Shown in pieces: positions 25,561 to 32,844 of a DNA stretch of 47,140 nt; position 1 is the first letter of the stretch, and each line of letters starts with the position of its first letter. This DNA is from Roseibium sp. MMSF_3544 (GTDB lineage: Bacteria; Pseudomonadota; Alphaproteobacteria; Rhizobiales; Stappiaceae): the NCBI RefSeq assembly GCF_030732845.1, contig NZ_JASHKA010000035.1:1-47140 (forward strand), written 5' to 3'. The notes under the pieces are model-generated. The model did no database searches. It was not told the DNA's origin and worked only from the letters and a program-made list of their open reading frames with translations. Both the position numbers and the translations under genes were made by a program.

Positions 25561-26433
25561 ATGGCCGATGCCGAAACCGGCAGGGCAGGGACAACTGAAC
25601 ACAAGTCATCCGGCTTTTGGGCGAAGTCGGGACGATGGCTCGTGAAACTGGCCGTGATCGTCGCAATCGCGTACGGCATGGCTGCGGGCTTTATGTATCT
25701 TAACCAGCGCAATTTCGTTTTCGTACCGACCGGTGAACTGATGACACCGGAAGAAAGAGGCCTCGAAAATGTTTCCGTCGAACTGGTTGAAATGGCGGAT
25801 GGAACCAGGATCACCGCCTGGGCGGCAGACCCTTCGATAGAAGGAGCTCCGACCGTTCTTTATTTTCACGGCAACTCCAGCAATTTGTCCAACCGTTCGG
25901 AACGGTTCCGGCAGATCCTCGACAGCGGCTATGGCCTTTATGCGCCGACCCACCGCGGCTATGCCGGGAGTGAGGGCAGTCCCTCCGAAGCTGCCCTGAT
26001 CTCGGATGCGCTTGAGGTCTACGACACATTGTCGGCATCAGGAGCGCCCGTGATTGTCCATGGCGAGAGCCTGGGAACCGGCATCGCAACCGCAGTTGCC
26101 GCTGTCCGTCCCGATGTCGGGCTTCTGGTGCTGGAAGCCCCTTACACGGCGCTCGTCGACATGGCCGCAGAGCAATATCCATGGCTCCCCGTCAACCTTC
26201 TGATGAAGGATCCGATGAAGACTCGTGACCGCATCGCAAGTGTCGAAGCGCCTGTCCTGGTCATTCACGGGACTGAAGACAGGGTCATTCCCGTCGAGCA
26301 CGGCCGCAAACTGTTCGAGATCGCGCCGGAGCCCAAGGAGCTACTGATCTTAGAAGGCGCCGGCCATGGCGATTTGTGGAAGAGGGGCCTTTGGAACTCG
26401 GTTCAGGAGAACTGGGCCGAAATTCAACCGTGA
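25561..26433 (+). CDS. Membrane-anchored alpha/beta hydrolase (ABHD13/Bem46-like)
   Basis: A 290-aa protein with one N-terminal membrane helix (about 27-47, VKLAVIVAIAYGMAAGFMYL), so the catalytic domain is likely periplasmic. It shows the oxyanion segment YFHGNSSNLSNR, GHRGYAGS-like THRGYAGSEG, nucleophile elbow GESLG (Ser170), acid Asp240 (HGTEDRVIP) and His269 (GAGHGDLW). This matches the Bem46/ABHD13-type serine hydrolases; the physiological substrate is unknown, possibly a thioester or lipid. The ATG at 25561 is fixed by a strong AAAGGAG site. It shares a bidirectional terminator with the convergent porin gene. Confidence 0.9.
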   Translation: MADAETGRAGTTEHKSSGFWAKSGRWLVKLAVIVAIAYGMAAGFMYLNQRNFVFVPTGELMTPEERGLENVSVELVEMADGTRITAWAADPSIEGAPTVLYFHGNSSNLSNRSERFRQILDSGYGLYAPTHRGYAGSEGSPSEAALISDALEVYDTLSASGAPVIVHGESLGTGIATAVAAVRPDVGLLVLEAPYTALVDMAAEQYPWLPVNLLMKDPMKTRDRIASVEAPVLVIHGTEDRVIPVEHGRKLFEIAPEPKELLILEGAGHGDLWKRGLWNSVQENWAEIQP

Positions 26434-26440
26434 AAACAAA

Positions 26441-26477
26441 GCTCCGGGTCACTATGGTTCATACCGAGACCCGGAGC
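26441..26477. terminator. Bidirectional terminator between hydrolase and porin genes
   Basis: A perfect 10-bp stem (GCTCCGGGTC at 26441-26450 with GACCCGGAGC at 26468-26477, 17-nt loop). On the minus strand it is followed by TTTGTTTTC, and on the plus strand by a short GTTTGG. It lies 7 bp after the hydrolase stop and 13 bp after the porin stop, serving both convergent genes, the porin better. Confidence 0.78.
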
Positions 26478-26490
26478 GTTTGGTCCGACC

Positions 26491-27675
26491 CTAGAAGGAC
26501 TTCTGCATCCGGATTGTACCGAAGAGCTGGTAGGTATCGTCGAGGCCTGAGGCCGAGTTGAAGTCGAGATCCCGATACTGAAGCTCCGGTCCGATGATGA
26601 ATCCGGAGTACGGCTCCCAGACTACGTTACCCGTCACGCTCCATTGCGTGAAATCGTAGGCATCCGTACCAGCGTCGACGGTGTGATAACCACCCTCGAG
26701 ATTGACCTCGACCGTGTCGGTCACCCCAAGGCTGACACCCCCGGAGACGTTCCAGGTTTTGGTCGTTTCGGTGCTGTTGCCATCCCACACGGCATCCGTG
26801 ATCTGGCTGATCCAGCCGGTGGAGCCATATGAGCTGGCACCGTCCGTATAGACGCCCTGAAGGGCAACGCGGCCCCCGTTGGCAAGACCGCCGAAGTTGA
26901 GTTCAACACCGGCACCAACGGCAAAGCCGAGTTCGTCCTCCGAGCTGCCGGTTGTGCCGTTGTAGAACGCGTTCGGATAGACCTGATGCAGCGCACCCAT
27001 GACCTGGGCACTGCCCCACGCCTGGCTGAGCCCGAGCGCGCCTACGATGTCCGGCATGCGGGTTCCACCGTAGTCAAGCGTGCTGCCATTCAAGGCGATG
27101 CCCAATTCACGGTTGGAACGGTCCTCAACGGCAATCGTTGCGTTGAAGCCGTCACCGAATGCGTAGGTATAGGCGACCTGGTTGATCGATTGATCCGAGT
27201 AGCTTTCGATCTGGACGTCAAAGGCATATCCGGTGAAGAAGTCGAAATTGGAATTCGTGAAACCCATCGTCAGGCCGCCCCACTGGATGAAGGCGTTGTC
27301 GATTTCGAAATCGGCTCTCTGATTGGTTTGCTGCATGTAGATTTCGGAGAAGGCCCGCAGCGTGCCGAATTGGGTCGCGGTCCTTGCATCGAGATAGACA
27401 TAAGCGCGGGAGCGCATCTGGTAGCCGTCGGTGTCACGGTCACCCCAGCTGTTTTGCGCCTCACCGAAGTTCCGGACGCGGAATTCGGTGCGCACCCGGC
27501 CGCGCACGCGAAGACACGTCTCGGTGCCCGGGATGTAATAGAAGCGCGCGCCGTAAGCGTCGCAGATCCGCAGGTAATCGACGGGCTCCGGCGCTACCGG
27601 CAGGTCAGCGGCCTGGAGCGGAGTGGCAGCGGCAATAAGACCGGTGACGGCTCCGAGCACAGAATAGCGAATCAT
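26491..27675 (-). CDS. Outer-membrane porin, Omp2b/Porin_2 family
   Basis: A 394-aa porin precursor with signal peptide (TGLIAAATPLQA, cleavage before ADLP). The N-terminal ICDAYGARFYYIPGTETCLRV is the hallmark of alphaproteobacterial Omp2b-type porins, including the paired cysteines. The rest alternates as beta-strands with aromatic girdles and ends in a C-terminal Phe (IRMQKSF), the usual signal for outer-membrane insertion. It forms a general diffusion channel. An AAGGAG ribosome binding site precedes the ATG. A single gene with a strong terminator; abundant expression is likely. Confidence 0.95.
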   Translation of the reverse strand: MIRYSVLGAVTGLIAAATPLQAADLPVAPEPVDYLRICDAYGARFYYIPGTETCLRVRGRVRTEFRVRNFGEAQNSWGDRDTDGYQMRSRAYVYLDARTATQFGTLRAFSEIYMQQTNQRADFEIDNAFIQWGGLTMGFTNSNFDFFTGYAFDVQIESYSDQSINQVAYTYAFGDGFNATIAVEDRSNRELGIALNGSTLDYGGTRMPDIVGALGLSQAWGSAQVMGALHQVYPNAFYNGTTGSSEDELGFAVGAGVELNFGGLANGGRVALQGVYTDGASSYGSTGWISQITDAVWDGNSTETTKTWNVSGGVSLGVTDTVEVNLEGGYHTVDAGTDAYDFTQWSVTGNVVWEPYSGFIIGPELQYRDLDFNSASGLDDTYQLFGTIRMQKSF

Positions 27676-27816
27676 GGCTTGCTCCTTAGTTGCGCAATGG
27701 CCCCTGACACAACTATGGAAGCGGTGAATGACAAATTGCTAACGGAAACCGATCTCAGCATCATTGCGGCGGTCAATTCCCGGTCGATGTTGCTTTTGCG
27801 CAACGTGAGACCGTCA

Positions 27817-28284
27817 TCACCGTCTGGTGGAGAAAAAACTTTTCAGCAGTTTTGCGGAGTCTGTTTCGCCTATTCCGGAATAGACCTCTGGCGCATGGTG
27901 GCAGCTTGCCTGGAAAAAGAACCGGGTGCCATGATCGACCCCGCCTCCCTTTTCGTCGCCGGCACCGTAATAAAGCCGCCTGATGCGGGCAAAAGATATG
28001 GCGCCGGCGCACATGGGGCAGGGTTCGAGCGTCACATAAAGATCGCATCCGGTCAGCCGCTGGGAGTCTAGCTTGGCGCAGGCTGCCCGGATGACCAGAA
28101 TTTCGGCATGCGCGGTCGGATCGTTCAGTTCCAGCGTCCGGTTGCCGTCACGCGCCAGAATGTCTCCATCCTTGACGATCACGGCACCGACGGGCACCTC
28201 GTTCCTTGCTGCTGCTGCTTCCGCCTCTTCAAGGGCGATGCTCATGAAGGAGACCTGATCGGACGGGGGACGGTTAGCGGTCAT
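27817..28284 (-). CDS. tadA: tRNA-specific adenosine deaminase TadA
   Basis: A 155-aa cytidine/deoxycytidylate-deaminase-fold protein. The zinc motif HAE (59-61) carries the catalytic Glu, and PCPMC (88-92) provides the two Cys ligands. It converts A34 to inosine in the tRNA-Arg(ACG) anticodon. The VPVGAVIV and LEPCPMCAGAI blocks match TadA over other deaminases. The ATG at 28284 gives the usual short extension before FMSIALEEA; an internal ATG at 28245 is an alternative. It is divergent from the pseudouridine synthase gene (141 bp). Confidence 0.96.
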   Translation of the reverse strand: MTANRPPSDQVSFMSIALEEAEAAAARNEVPVGAVIVKDGDILARDGNRTLELNDPTAHAEILVIRAACAKLDSQRLTGCDLYVTLEPCPMCAGAISFARIRRLYYGAGDEKGGGVDHGTRFFFQASCHHAPEVYSGIGETDSAKLLKSFFSTRR

Positions 28285-28424
28285 GCCTGTGCTTGTTCGA
28301 GGTGGCTACGTGTCGGTTCGCGTTCCTGTTTCGCACGCGCCATGCGCCAGGAAAAGAGCTCCCTTGCAGAATTGGGCGGCAACAAGCGATTTCCGAAACC
28401 GCCAAGCTCTGCTATGACGCCCCC

Positions 28425-29759
28425 ATGACGACAGGAAAATCATCTCCGAGACGCCCTGAAACGCCAAAAGGCCGCGGGCGCACGAAATCTATGCCGGACA
28501 AGAAGCGGTCCGGTCCGCCGGCTGCTAAGAAAGCGGGACCGGCACCTGCAAACCAGCCTCGCGACGATGCGGCCGAGCGCGGCGAACGCATCGCCAAGGT
28601 CATGGCCCGCGCGGGTCTTTGCTCACGCCGGGAGGCGGAAACCTGGATCGAGAATGGACGGGTTGAGCTGAATGGCAAGGTTCTGACGACACCGGCGATC
28701 ACAGTTACGGGCAACGACAAGGTGCTTGTTGACGGAGAGCCGTTGCCGACGAGAGAGCGCACGCGCCTCTGGCTTTATCACAAGCCCCGCGGGCTGGTGA
28801 CGACAAACAAGGACCCGGAAGGCAGGCCGACCGTATTCCAGAAGCTTCCCGACGAGCTTCCGCGCGTGCTGACAGTTGGTAGGCTGGACATCAACACCGA
28901 GGGACTGCTGCTGCTCACGAACGATGGTGGACTCGCTCGTGTGCTTGAACTTCCCTCGACAGGCTGGCTGCGTCGCTACCGCGTGCGCGCATTCGGCAAG
29001 ATTGCCCAGGCTGATCTTGACGGCCTTGCGGACGGCATTGCCATAGACGGGGTTTTGTACGGTGCGATCGAGGCCACGCTCGACAAGGAGCAGGGCGGCA
29101 ATGTCTGGATCACCGTCGGCCTTCGCGAAGGCAAGAACCGCGAGGTCAAACGGGTTCTTGAACATCTCGGCCTCACGGTAAACCGGCTTATCCGGATTTC
29201 CTACGGCCCCTTCCAGTTGATGGACCTGCCGGAGGGCGATGTCAGGGAAATCCGTGGACGGATCCTGCGGGATCAGCTCGGTGAAACGCTGGCCCGTGAA
29301 GCCGGCGCGGATTTTGATGCGCCGATCTTTCATCAACCGCAGCAGGACAAGCCGAAAAAGGCGCGGGAAGGCCGGCAGGGCAGCGGGAAAGGTCCCGCGC
29401 GCAAGTCGGCCGGTCGCGAGGCAGCCCAGGGAAAATGGCTGACGGCGCGCGAAGGCAAGTCCGAGACCGACCGCCGCAAGGCTGCAAAAGCCACACGCTC
29501 TGACGAGAAACAGGCAAAGCGAAAAAACGCGGGACCCAGGCAGGAAAAGGTTTCGCCGCGTTCCCGCTTCCGCATGACCTCAAATCCGAAGCCGCGCAAG
29601 GATTTCGCAGAAGAGCGGCAGGCGCCTCAGCGTCGGATCTGGAGTGAAGACGGCCTTGTGGAAGACAAGCAGCAGGAGAGCCGGACCGGGCGTGGCAGTC
29701 AGGACCGCAGCGAGAGACCTGACCGTGGCGGGCGTCCGCGCGGCGGCAACCGCTCGTGA
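28425..29759 (+). CDS. rluB: 23S rRNA pseudouridine synthase, RluB/RsuA family
   Basis: About 444 aa. An S4 RNA-binding domain (RIAKVMARAGLCSRREAETWIENGRV) is followed by the catalytic domain with GRLDINTEGLLLLTND, whose Asp (about residue 155) is the nucleophile. RluB isomerises U2605 of 23S rRNA. Both ends carry disordered basic segments: about 50 N-terminal residues and a tail from about 300 rich in Lys, Arg, Gly and Glu, ending RGGRPRGGNRS. Such tails are common in alphaproteobacterial RluB proteins. The start is uncertain: an upstream ATG at 28293 and an internal ATG at 28491 are alternatives. Its TGA overlaps the rsmD GTG by four bases. Confidence 0.93.
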   Translation: MTTGKSSPRRPETPKGRGRTKSMPDKKRSGPPAAKKAGPAPANQPRDDAAERGERIAKVMARAGLCSRREAETWIENGRVELNGKVLTTPAITVTGNDKVLVDGEPLPTRERTRLWLYHKPRGLVTTNKDPEGRPTVFQKLPDELPRVLTVGRLDINTEGLLLLTNDGGLARVLELPSTGWLRRYRVRAFGKIAQADLDGLADGIAIDGVLYGAIEATLDKEQGGNVWITVGLREGKNREVKRVLEHLGLTVNRLIRISYGPFQLMDLPEGDVREIRGRILRDQLGETLAREAGADFDAPIFHQPQQDKPKKAREGRQGSGKGPARKSAGREAAQGKWLTAREGKSETDRRKAAKATRSDEKQAKRKNAGPRQEKVSPRSRFRMTSNPKPRKDFAEERQAPQRRIWSEDGLVEDKQQESRTGRGSQDRSERPDRGGRPRGGNRS

Positions 29760-30319
29760 GAATTGTCGCCGGTCGCTTCAAGGGCACGGCACTCGCCACG
29801 CCGAAGTCACAGGCGACACGGCCAACAAGCGACCGTTTGCGTGAGACGATATTCAATATCCTGGCGCATGGCCTCGATGTGGAAGTCGAGGATGCACGGG
29901 TTCTGGACCTTTTCGCCGGAACCGGCGCACTTGGTTTTGAAGCGCTCAGCCGTGGTGCCCGCCATTGCACATTCATCGAAGAGAACGTCGAAGCCCGCGG
30001 TGTCATCCGCCGCAACATGGAGACGCTCGGACTGAACGGGGTCGCGAAGATTTTTCGCCGAGACGCGACCCGGCTTGGACCCACGGGCACAATTGATCCG
30101 TTCGACCTCGTTTTCGCCGACCCGCCTTACGGCAAGGGATTGGGCGAAAAGGCTCTTGTCTCGGCTGCAGCGGGCAACTGGCTCAAGCCGGGTGCGACCT
30201 GCGTCCTCGAAGAGCGTTCCAATACTGACGTGGAAATACCCCCTGGCTTTTCAGAAGTGGACCGCCGCCGCGCGGGAGATAGCCAGGTTATCTTTCTGAG
30301 GTTTGAAGCCGGAGCCTGA
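29756..30319 (+). CDS. rsmD: 16S rRNA (guanine966-N2)-methyltransferase RsmD
   Basis: A 187-aa Rossmann-fold methyltransferase. It starts with the family-typical RIVAGRFKG and RPTSDRLRETIFN, has the SAM-binding loop DLFAGTGALGFEALSRGA (from residue 51) and the catalytic motif DPPY (122-125). It methylates G966 of 16S rRNA during 30S assembly. The GTG start lies in a GTGA overlap with rluB, so both rRNA-modifying enzymes are probably translationally coupled. Its end is 10 bp from the convergent MBL-fold gene. Confidence 0.96.
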   Translation: MRIVAGRFKGTALATPKSQATRPTSDRLRETIFNILAHGLDVEVEDARVLDLFAGTGALGFEALSRGARHCTFIEENVEARGVIRRNMETLGLNGVAKIFRRDATRLGPTGTIDPFDLVFADPPYGKGLGEKALVSAAAGNWLKPGATCVLEERSNTDVEIPPGFSEVDRRRAGDSQVIFLRFEAGA

Positions 30320-30329
30320 AACGGCAGGG

Positions 30330-31187
30330 TCACGCACCGCCCGGCATCATGATGTAAACGGTTGGTTTCGCCGGAAGGCTGGCCCGGCTGACCACAAGTT
30401 TCGGAATTTCCGCCCTGACGATCGTGTAGCCGGCTTCCGTCGCACGGCCCATAAATGCATCCAGGGCGCCCGCAAAGTGGAAATGCATCGGGATGACCAT
30501 GGCAGGCCCGATGTTCCCCAGAACATCCATGAGACTGTCGAGGCGCAGTGTCGATGAATTGTCGATCGCGGCGAACACGATATCGATCTGGCCAAGCCGG
30601 GTCAGGTCTTCCTTCGTCAACCTGTGATGCAGATGGCCGAGATGCGCGACGCACAAGTCTGCGATCTCGAATATGAAAATGGAATTGCCGAGGCGCCGGG
30701 TCTCGCCATCCCAACCGCGGATGTTTGTCTGGATATTGCGGATGCGGACGTCTTCGACCGTCAGATCGTGGTCCATCGGTCCGCCGTTGGGGTTCCATCC
30801 GTAAAGCAGGTGTTCTATTTCCGGATCAGGTGCCAACGAATAGTGGGTTGAATGGGCGCCGTTCATCGTCGCGACTGTTGGCGTCAGAAACGGCCGGTAA
30901 ATGTCGTTATAGTCGGTCGCGATGCGCACGCCACCGGGCGTCTCAAGCTCGAAAGTCGAATGGCCGATATAGCGGATCTGTATCTGCCCCGCCTCCAGTT
31001 GCGCGTTCCACACGCGCGCCTGACCGGGTTGAGGCGACTTGTAAGGCGCCTCGGCAATCAGCTGGCAGATGGCGTGAGCCGGTGCCGCCGTAACCATCGC
31101 CGTCAACCCGATTGCGACTGCAGCGGTTTGCCGGCGGCTTAATACCCTTTTGAGGGCCTTGACGAGGGCGGAAACGGCGAAAGCCAT
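30330..31187 (-). CDS. Exported MBL-fold (UlaG-like) metallo-hydrolase
   Basis: A 285-aa protein with an N-terminal basic region and a hydrophobic signal (AAVAIGLTAMVTAAPAHA), probably cleaved before ICQL. The mature part has the beta-lactamase-superfamily start IRYIGHSTFELETPGGVRIATDYND, then AHLGHLHHRL and PMHFHFAG as likely metal ligands. The first HxHxDH motif is replaced by GAHSTHYS, so metal binding differs from classical MBL enzymes, as in several UlaG/L-ascorbate-lactonase-like proteins. The substrate is unknown; a periplasmic location is inferred. Confidence 0.88.
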   Translation of the reverse strand: MAFAVSALVKALKRVLSRRQTAAVAIGLTAMVTAAPAHAICQLIAEAPYKSPQPGQARVWNAQLEAGQIQIRYIGHSTFELETPGGVRIATDYNDIYRPFLTPTVATMNGAHSTHYSLAPDPEIEHLLYGWNPNGGPMDHDLTVEDVRIRNIQTNIRGWDGETRRLGNSIFIFEIADLCVAHLGHLHHRLTKEDLTRLGQIDIVFAAIDNSSTLRLDSLMDVLGNIGPAMVIPMHFHFAGALDAFMGRATEAGYTIVRAEIPKLVVSRASLPAKPTVYIMMPGGA

Positions 31188-31401
31188 GATGCCATGATCC
31201 TGTTGCTGGTCCTCTATGTGATATTAGCGGCCAGATCGCCCACGGCAAGCCGGATCGGCTGCAACACGTGCCAATTGCGGGATTCTTCCCGTCTCGCGAG
31301 GAAAATCGAAAGAAAAGGCAACCGGCCAGCGCAGATCGGTGCGGAGGCGGTTGCCGCAGGTGGGGGCAGGAGGGAGGAAGGACCTGCCCCGAATTGCTCT
31401 G

Positions 31402-31740
31402 TTAGACCACGTGCAGGCTGACAGGTGCGCGCGTTCCCTTGGGGCGGCTCGCAGTGTCAGTGTCATGCATGACTCCGGCCTGAGCCTGTACGTGGATGAG
31501 TTCACCGGCGTGCCCGGCTTCCATCATCAGCGCAGAACGGCTGCAAAGGGCGGCAAGGGAAAGACCCAGACGGCGCAAATGAGACCTGCGGTAGCAATAG
31601 ACTGCCAGCGCCGCGCGCTGTGGTTCAGGCAATTGGGCGCCAAGGTCCGAGCCCGCGGAGAGTGTTGCGTCCAGCAACCGCTTGAGCAGGTCTTCAGATA
31701 CCGGGCAATTCTCCAAGTCTGTAGATCCCGAAGTCCGCAT
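31402..31740 (-). CDS. Small protein of unknown function
   Basis: A 112-aa, helical, soluble-looking protein. The central stretch ALAVYCYRRSHLRRLGLSLA with SALMMEAGHAGELIHVQAQ looks structured and resembles small conserved proteins I recall from rhizobia, but I cannot name the family. AGGGA lies upstream of the ATG at 31740, which favours this frame over a 160-codon frame on the opposite strand. The C-terminal 25 residues look disordered. It lies between the MBL-fold gene and the patatin gene, all on the minus strand. Confidence 0.6.
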   Translation of the reverse strand: MRTSGSTDLENCPVSEDLLKRLLDATLSAGSDLGAQLPEPQRAALAVYCYRRSHLRRLGLSLAALCSRSALMMEAGHAGELIHVQAQAGVMHDTDTASRPKGTRAPVSLHVV

Positions 31741-31802
31741 TGGTCCATCCCTAAAATATCAAGAATAGGATTTCAGGATTTTATTAAAAGTTTATTAATT
31801 TC

Positions 31803-31828
31803 AAAAACGAGCCCAATATAAACGGGCT
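31803..31828 (-). terminator. Probable terminator after the patatin-like gene
   Basis: On the minus strand AGCCC (31828-31824) pairs with GGGCT (31814-31810) around an AT-rich loop, followed by CGTTTTT (T-run at 31807-31803). It lies 28 bp past the patatin stop. The stem is short (5 bp), so efficiency may be modest. Confidence 0.55.
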
Positions 31829-31855
31829 ATCTGGACAAATTTACTTAGATCACAA

Positions 31856-32719
31856 TCAGGTGATCTCTACGGGCTCTTTTATCAATCTAGTTAGTTGTTC
31901 TCTTGTTGTTGTTCGCAAGGATTCAGCCCGGTCCAGAATTTTTTCTGCTTTCATGAAATCGAGAACCCGGACGGTGTCATGGGGCGGACGAACCAGAATA
32001 TCCGGTTGTTCCATCTTGAGTTTTTGAGTTGTGATGGTCTGCATGAGGATCTGTGCGGAGCCGAAGAGGGAATCCAGCATGTTGATGTCGGACTTCTCGG
32101 GCCTTGGAACCGGCGCGCCCACAACATCGACGGCGATGACGATGTCACAATTGGCACGCATGCCCTCGAACGGGAGCGGATTGACGACACCCCCATCCAC
32201 AAGAAAGCGGTCTCCGTGGCGCACAGGACGAAACAGGGCCGGGATTGCAATCGACGCTGCGAGAGCCGGCAGAAGCGGGCCGGATTCGAAATCCACCTCC
32301 GTGCAACCGAAAAAGTCCGTCGCCAGAAGGCGCAGTGGAATTTCCAGGTCCTCGAAACGATTGGGAAGATAGTCGGCGACGAAAACCTCCAGAACGCGTT
32401 CGGGATCAAACTGGACGAGACCGGGCCGGAACATTTCGGTAAAGCGCCGTGGCCGCAGCTGCCACACCCTGGATAGAACGCTGTTCCGGTCAGCGAATAT
32501 TTCCAGTGCGATTTGCCGGATCTCCTCACCGCTCCGTCCGCTTGCATACGCTGCTCCGAGGATCGCACCGATCGACGTTCCAGAAATCTGGACCGGTTTG
32601 AGCCCCATATCGTCGAGTGCCTCAAGGACCGGGATATGCGCTAAACCTCGCGCGCCGCCGCCGCCAAGTGCAAGGCCAATACGCGGACTGTCATGAGAAG
32701 AAGTAAGAGGCAGAGCCAT
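31856..32719 (-). CDS. Patatin-like phospholipase (RssA/YlbK type)
   Basis: A 287-aa cytoplasmic-type patatin. It shows the oxyanion loop LALGGGGARGLAHI (about 17-29), the nucleophile elbow GTSIG with Ser49 and the catalytic Asp175 in LVDGGVVNPLP, forming the Ser-Asp dyad. No signal peptide or membrane segment is seen. Members of the short bacterial patatin group hydrolyse acyl chains of phospholipids; the substrate here is unknown. Downstream of the GGDEF-EAL gene on the same strand, separated by a 125-bp region with a long inverted repeat. Confidence 0.93.
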   Translation of the reverse strand: MALPLTSSHDSPRIGLALGGGGARGLAHIPVLEALDDMGLKPVQISGTSIGAILGAAYASGRSGEEIRQIALEIFADRNSVLSRVWQLRPRRFTEMFRPGLVQFDPERVLEVFVADYLPNRFEDLEIPLRLLATDFFGCTEVDFESGPLLPALAASIAIPALFRPVRHGDRFLVDGGVVNPLPFEGMRANCDIVIAVDVVGAPVPRPEKSDINMLDSLFGSAQILMQTITTQKLKMEQPDILVRPPHDTVRVLDFMKAEKILDRAESLRTTTREQLTRLIKEPVEIT

Positions 32720-32734
32720 TTCTGTCCGTACCCT

Positions 32735-32809
32735 GGATTAATCAGTGTTCCTGGCAGATGGGGACCGGAGGGCTCAATTCCAAGAACTGATAGGGAACAA
32801 GCTTAATCC
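32735..32809. repeat. Extended imperfect inverted repeat between the GGDEF-EAL and patatin genes
   Basis: GGATTAA-tcag-TGTTCC (32735-32751) faces GGAACA-agc-TTAATCC (32794-32809). The two arms have 13 paired bases, a small asymmetric internal loop and a 42-nt central loop. No T-run follows, so it is not a simple terminator. It could be an RNA structure in the patatin 5' leader, an operator, or the end of a long transcript. Confidence 0.5.
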
Positions 32810-32844
32810 TGGGGCAGTCAGGCGCAGGGTGGCCTCCGGGCGGG

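Noticed and set aside
28293..28424. N-terminal extension of the RluB-like protein
   Set aside because: The added 44 residues have no family similarity, and the segment is only 9 bp from the divergent tadA start. The ATG at 28425 is preferred.
31363..31390. GGGGCAGG/CCTGCCCC hairpin downstream of the small minus-strand gene
   Set aside because: It lacks a T-run on either strand and has a 12-nt purine-rich loop, so I do not call it a terminator.
31339..31821. A 160-codon plus-strand open frame
   Set aside because: It overlaps the small minus-strand gene that has an AGGGA site and a structured-looking core; the plus frame is rich in Arg, Ser and Cys like other shadows.
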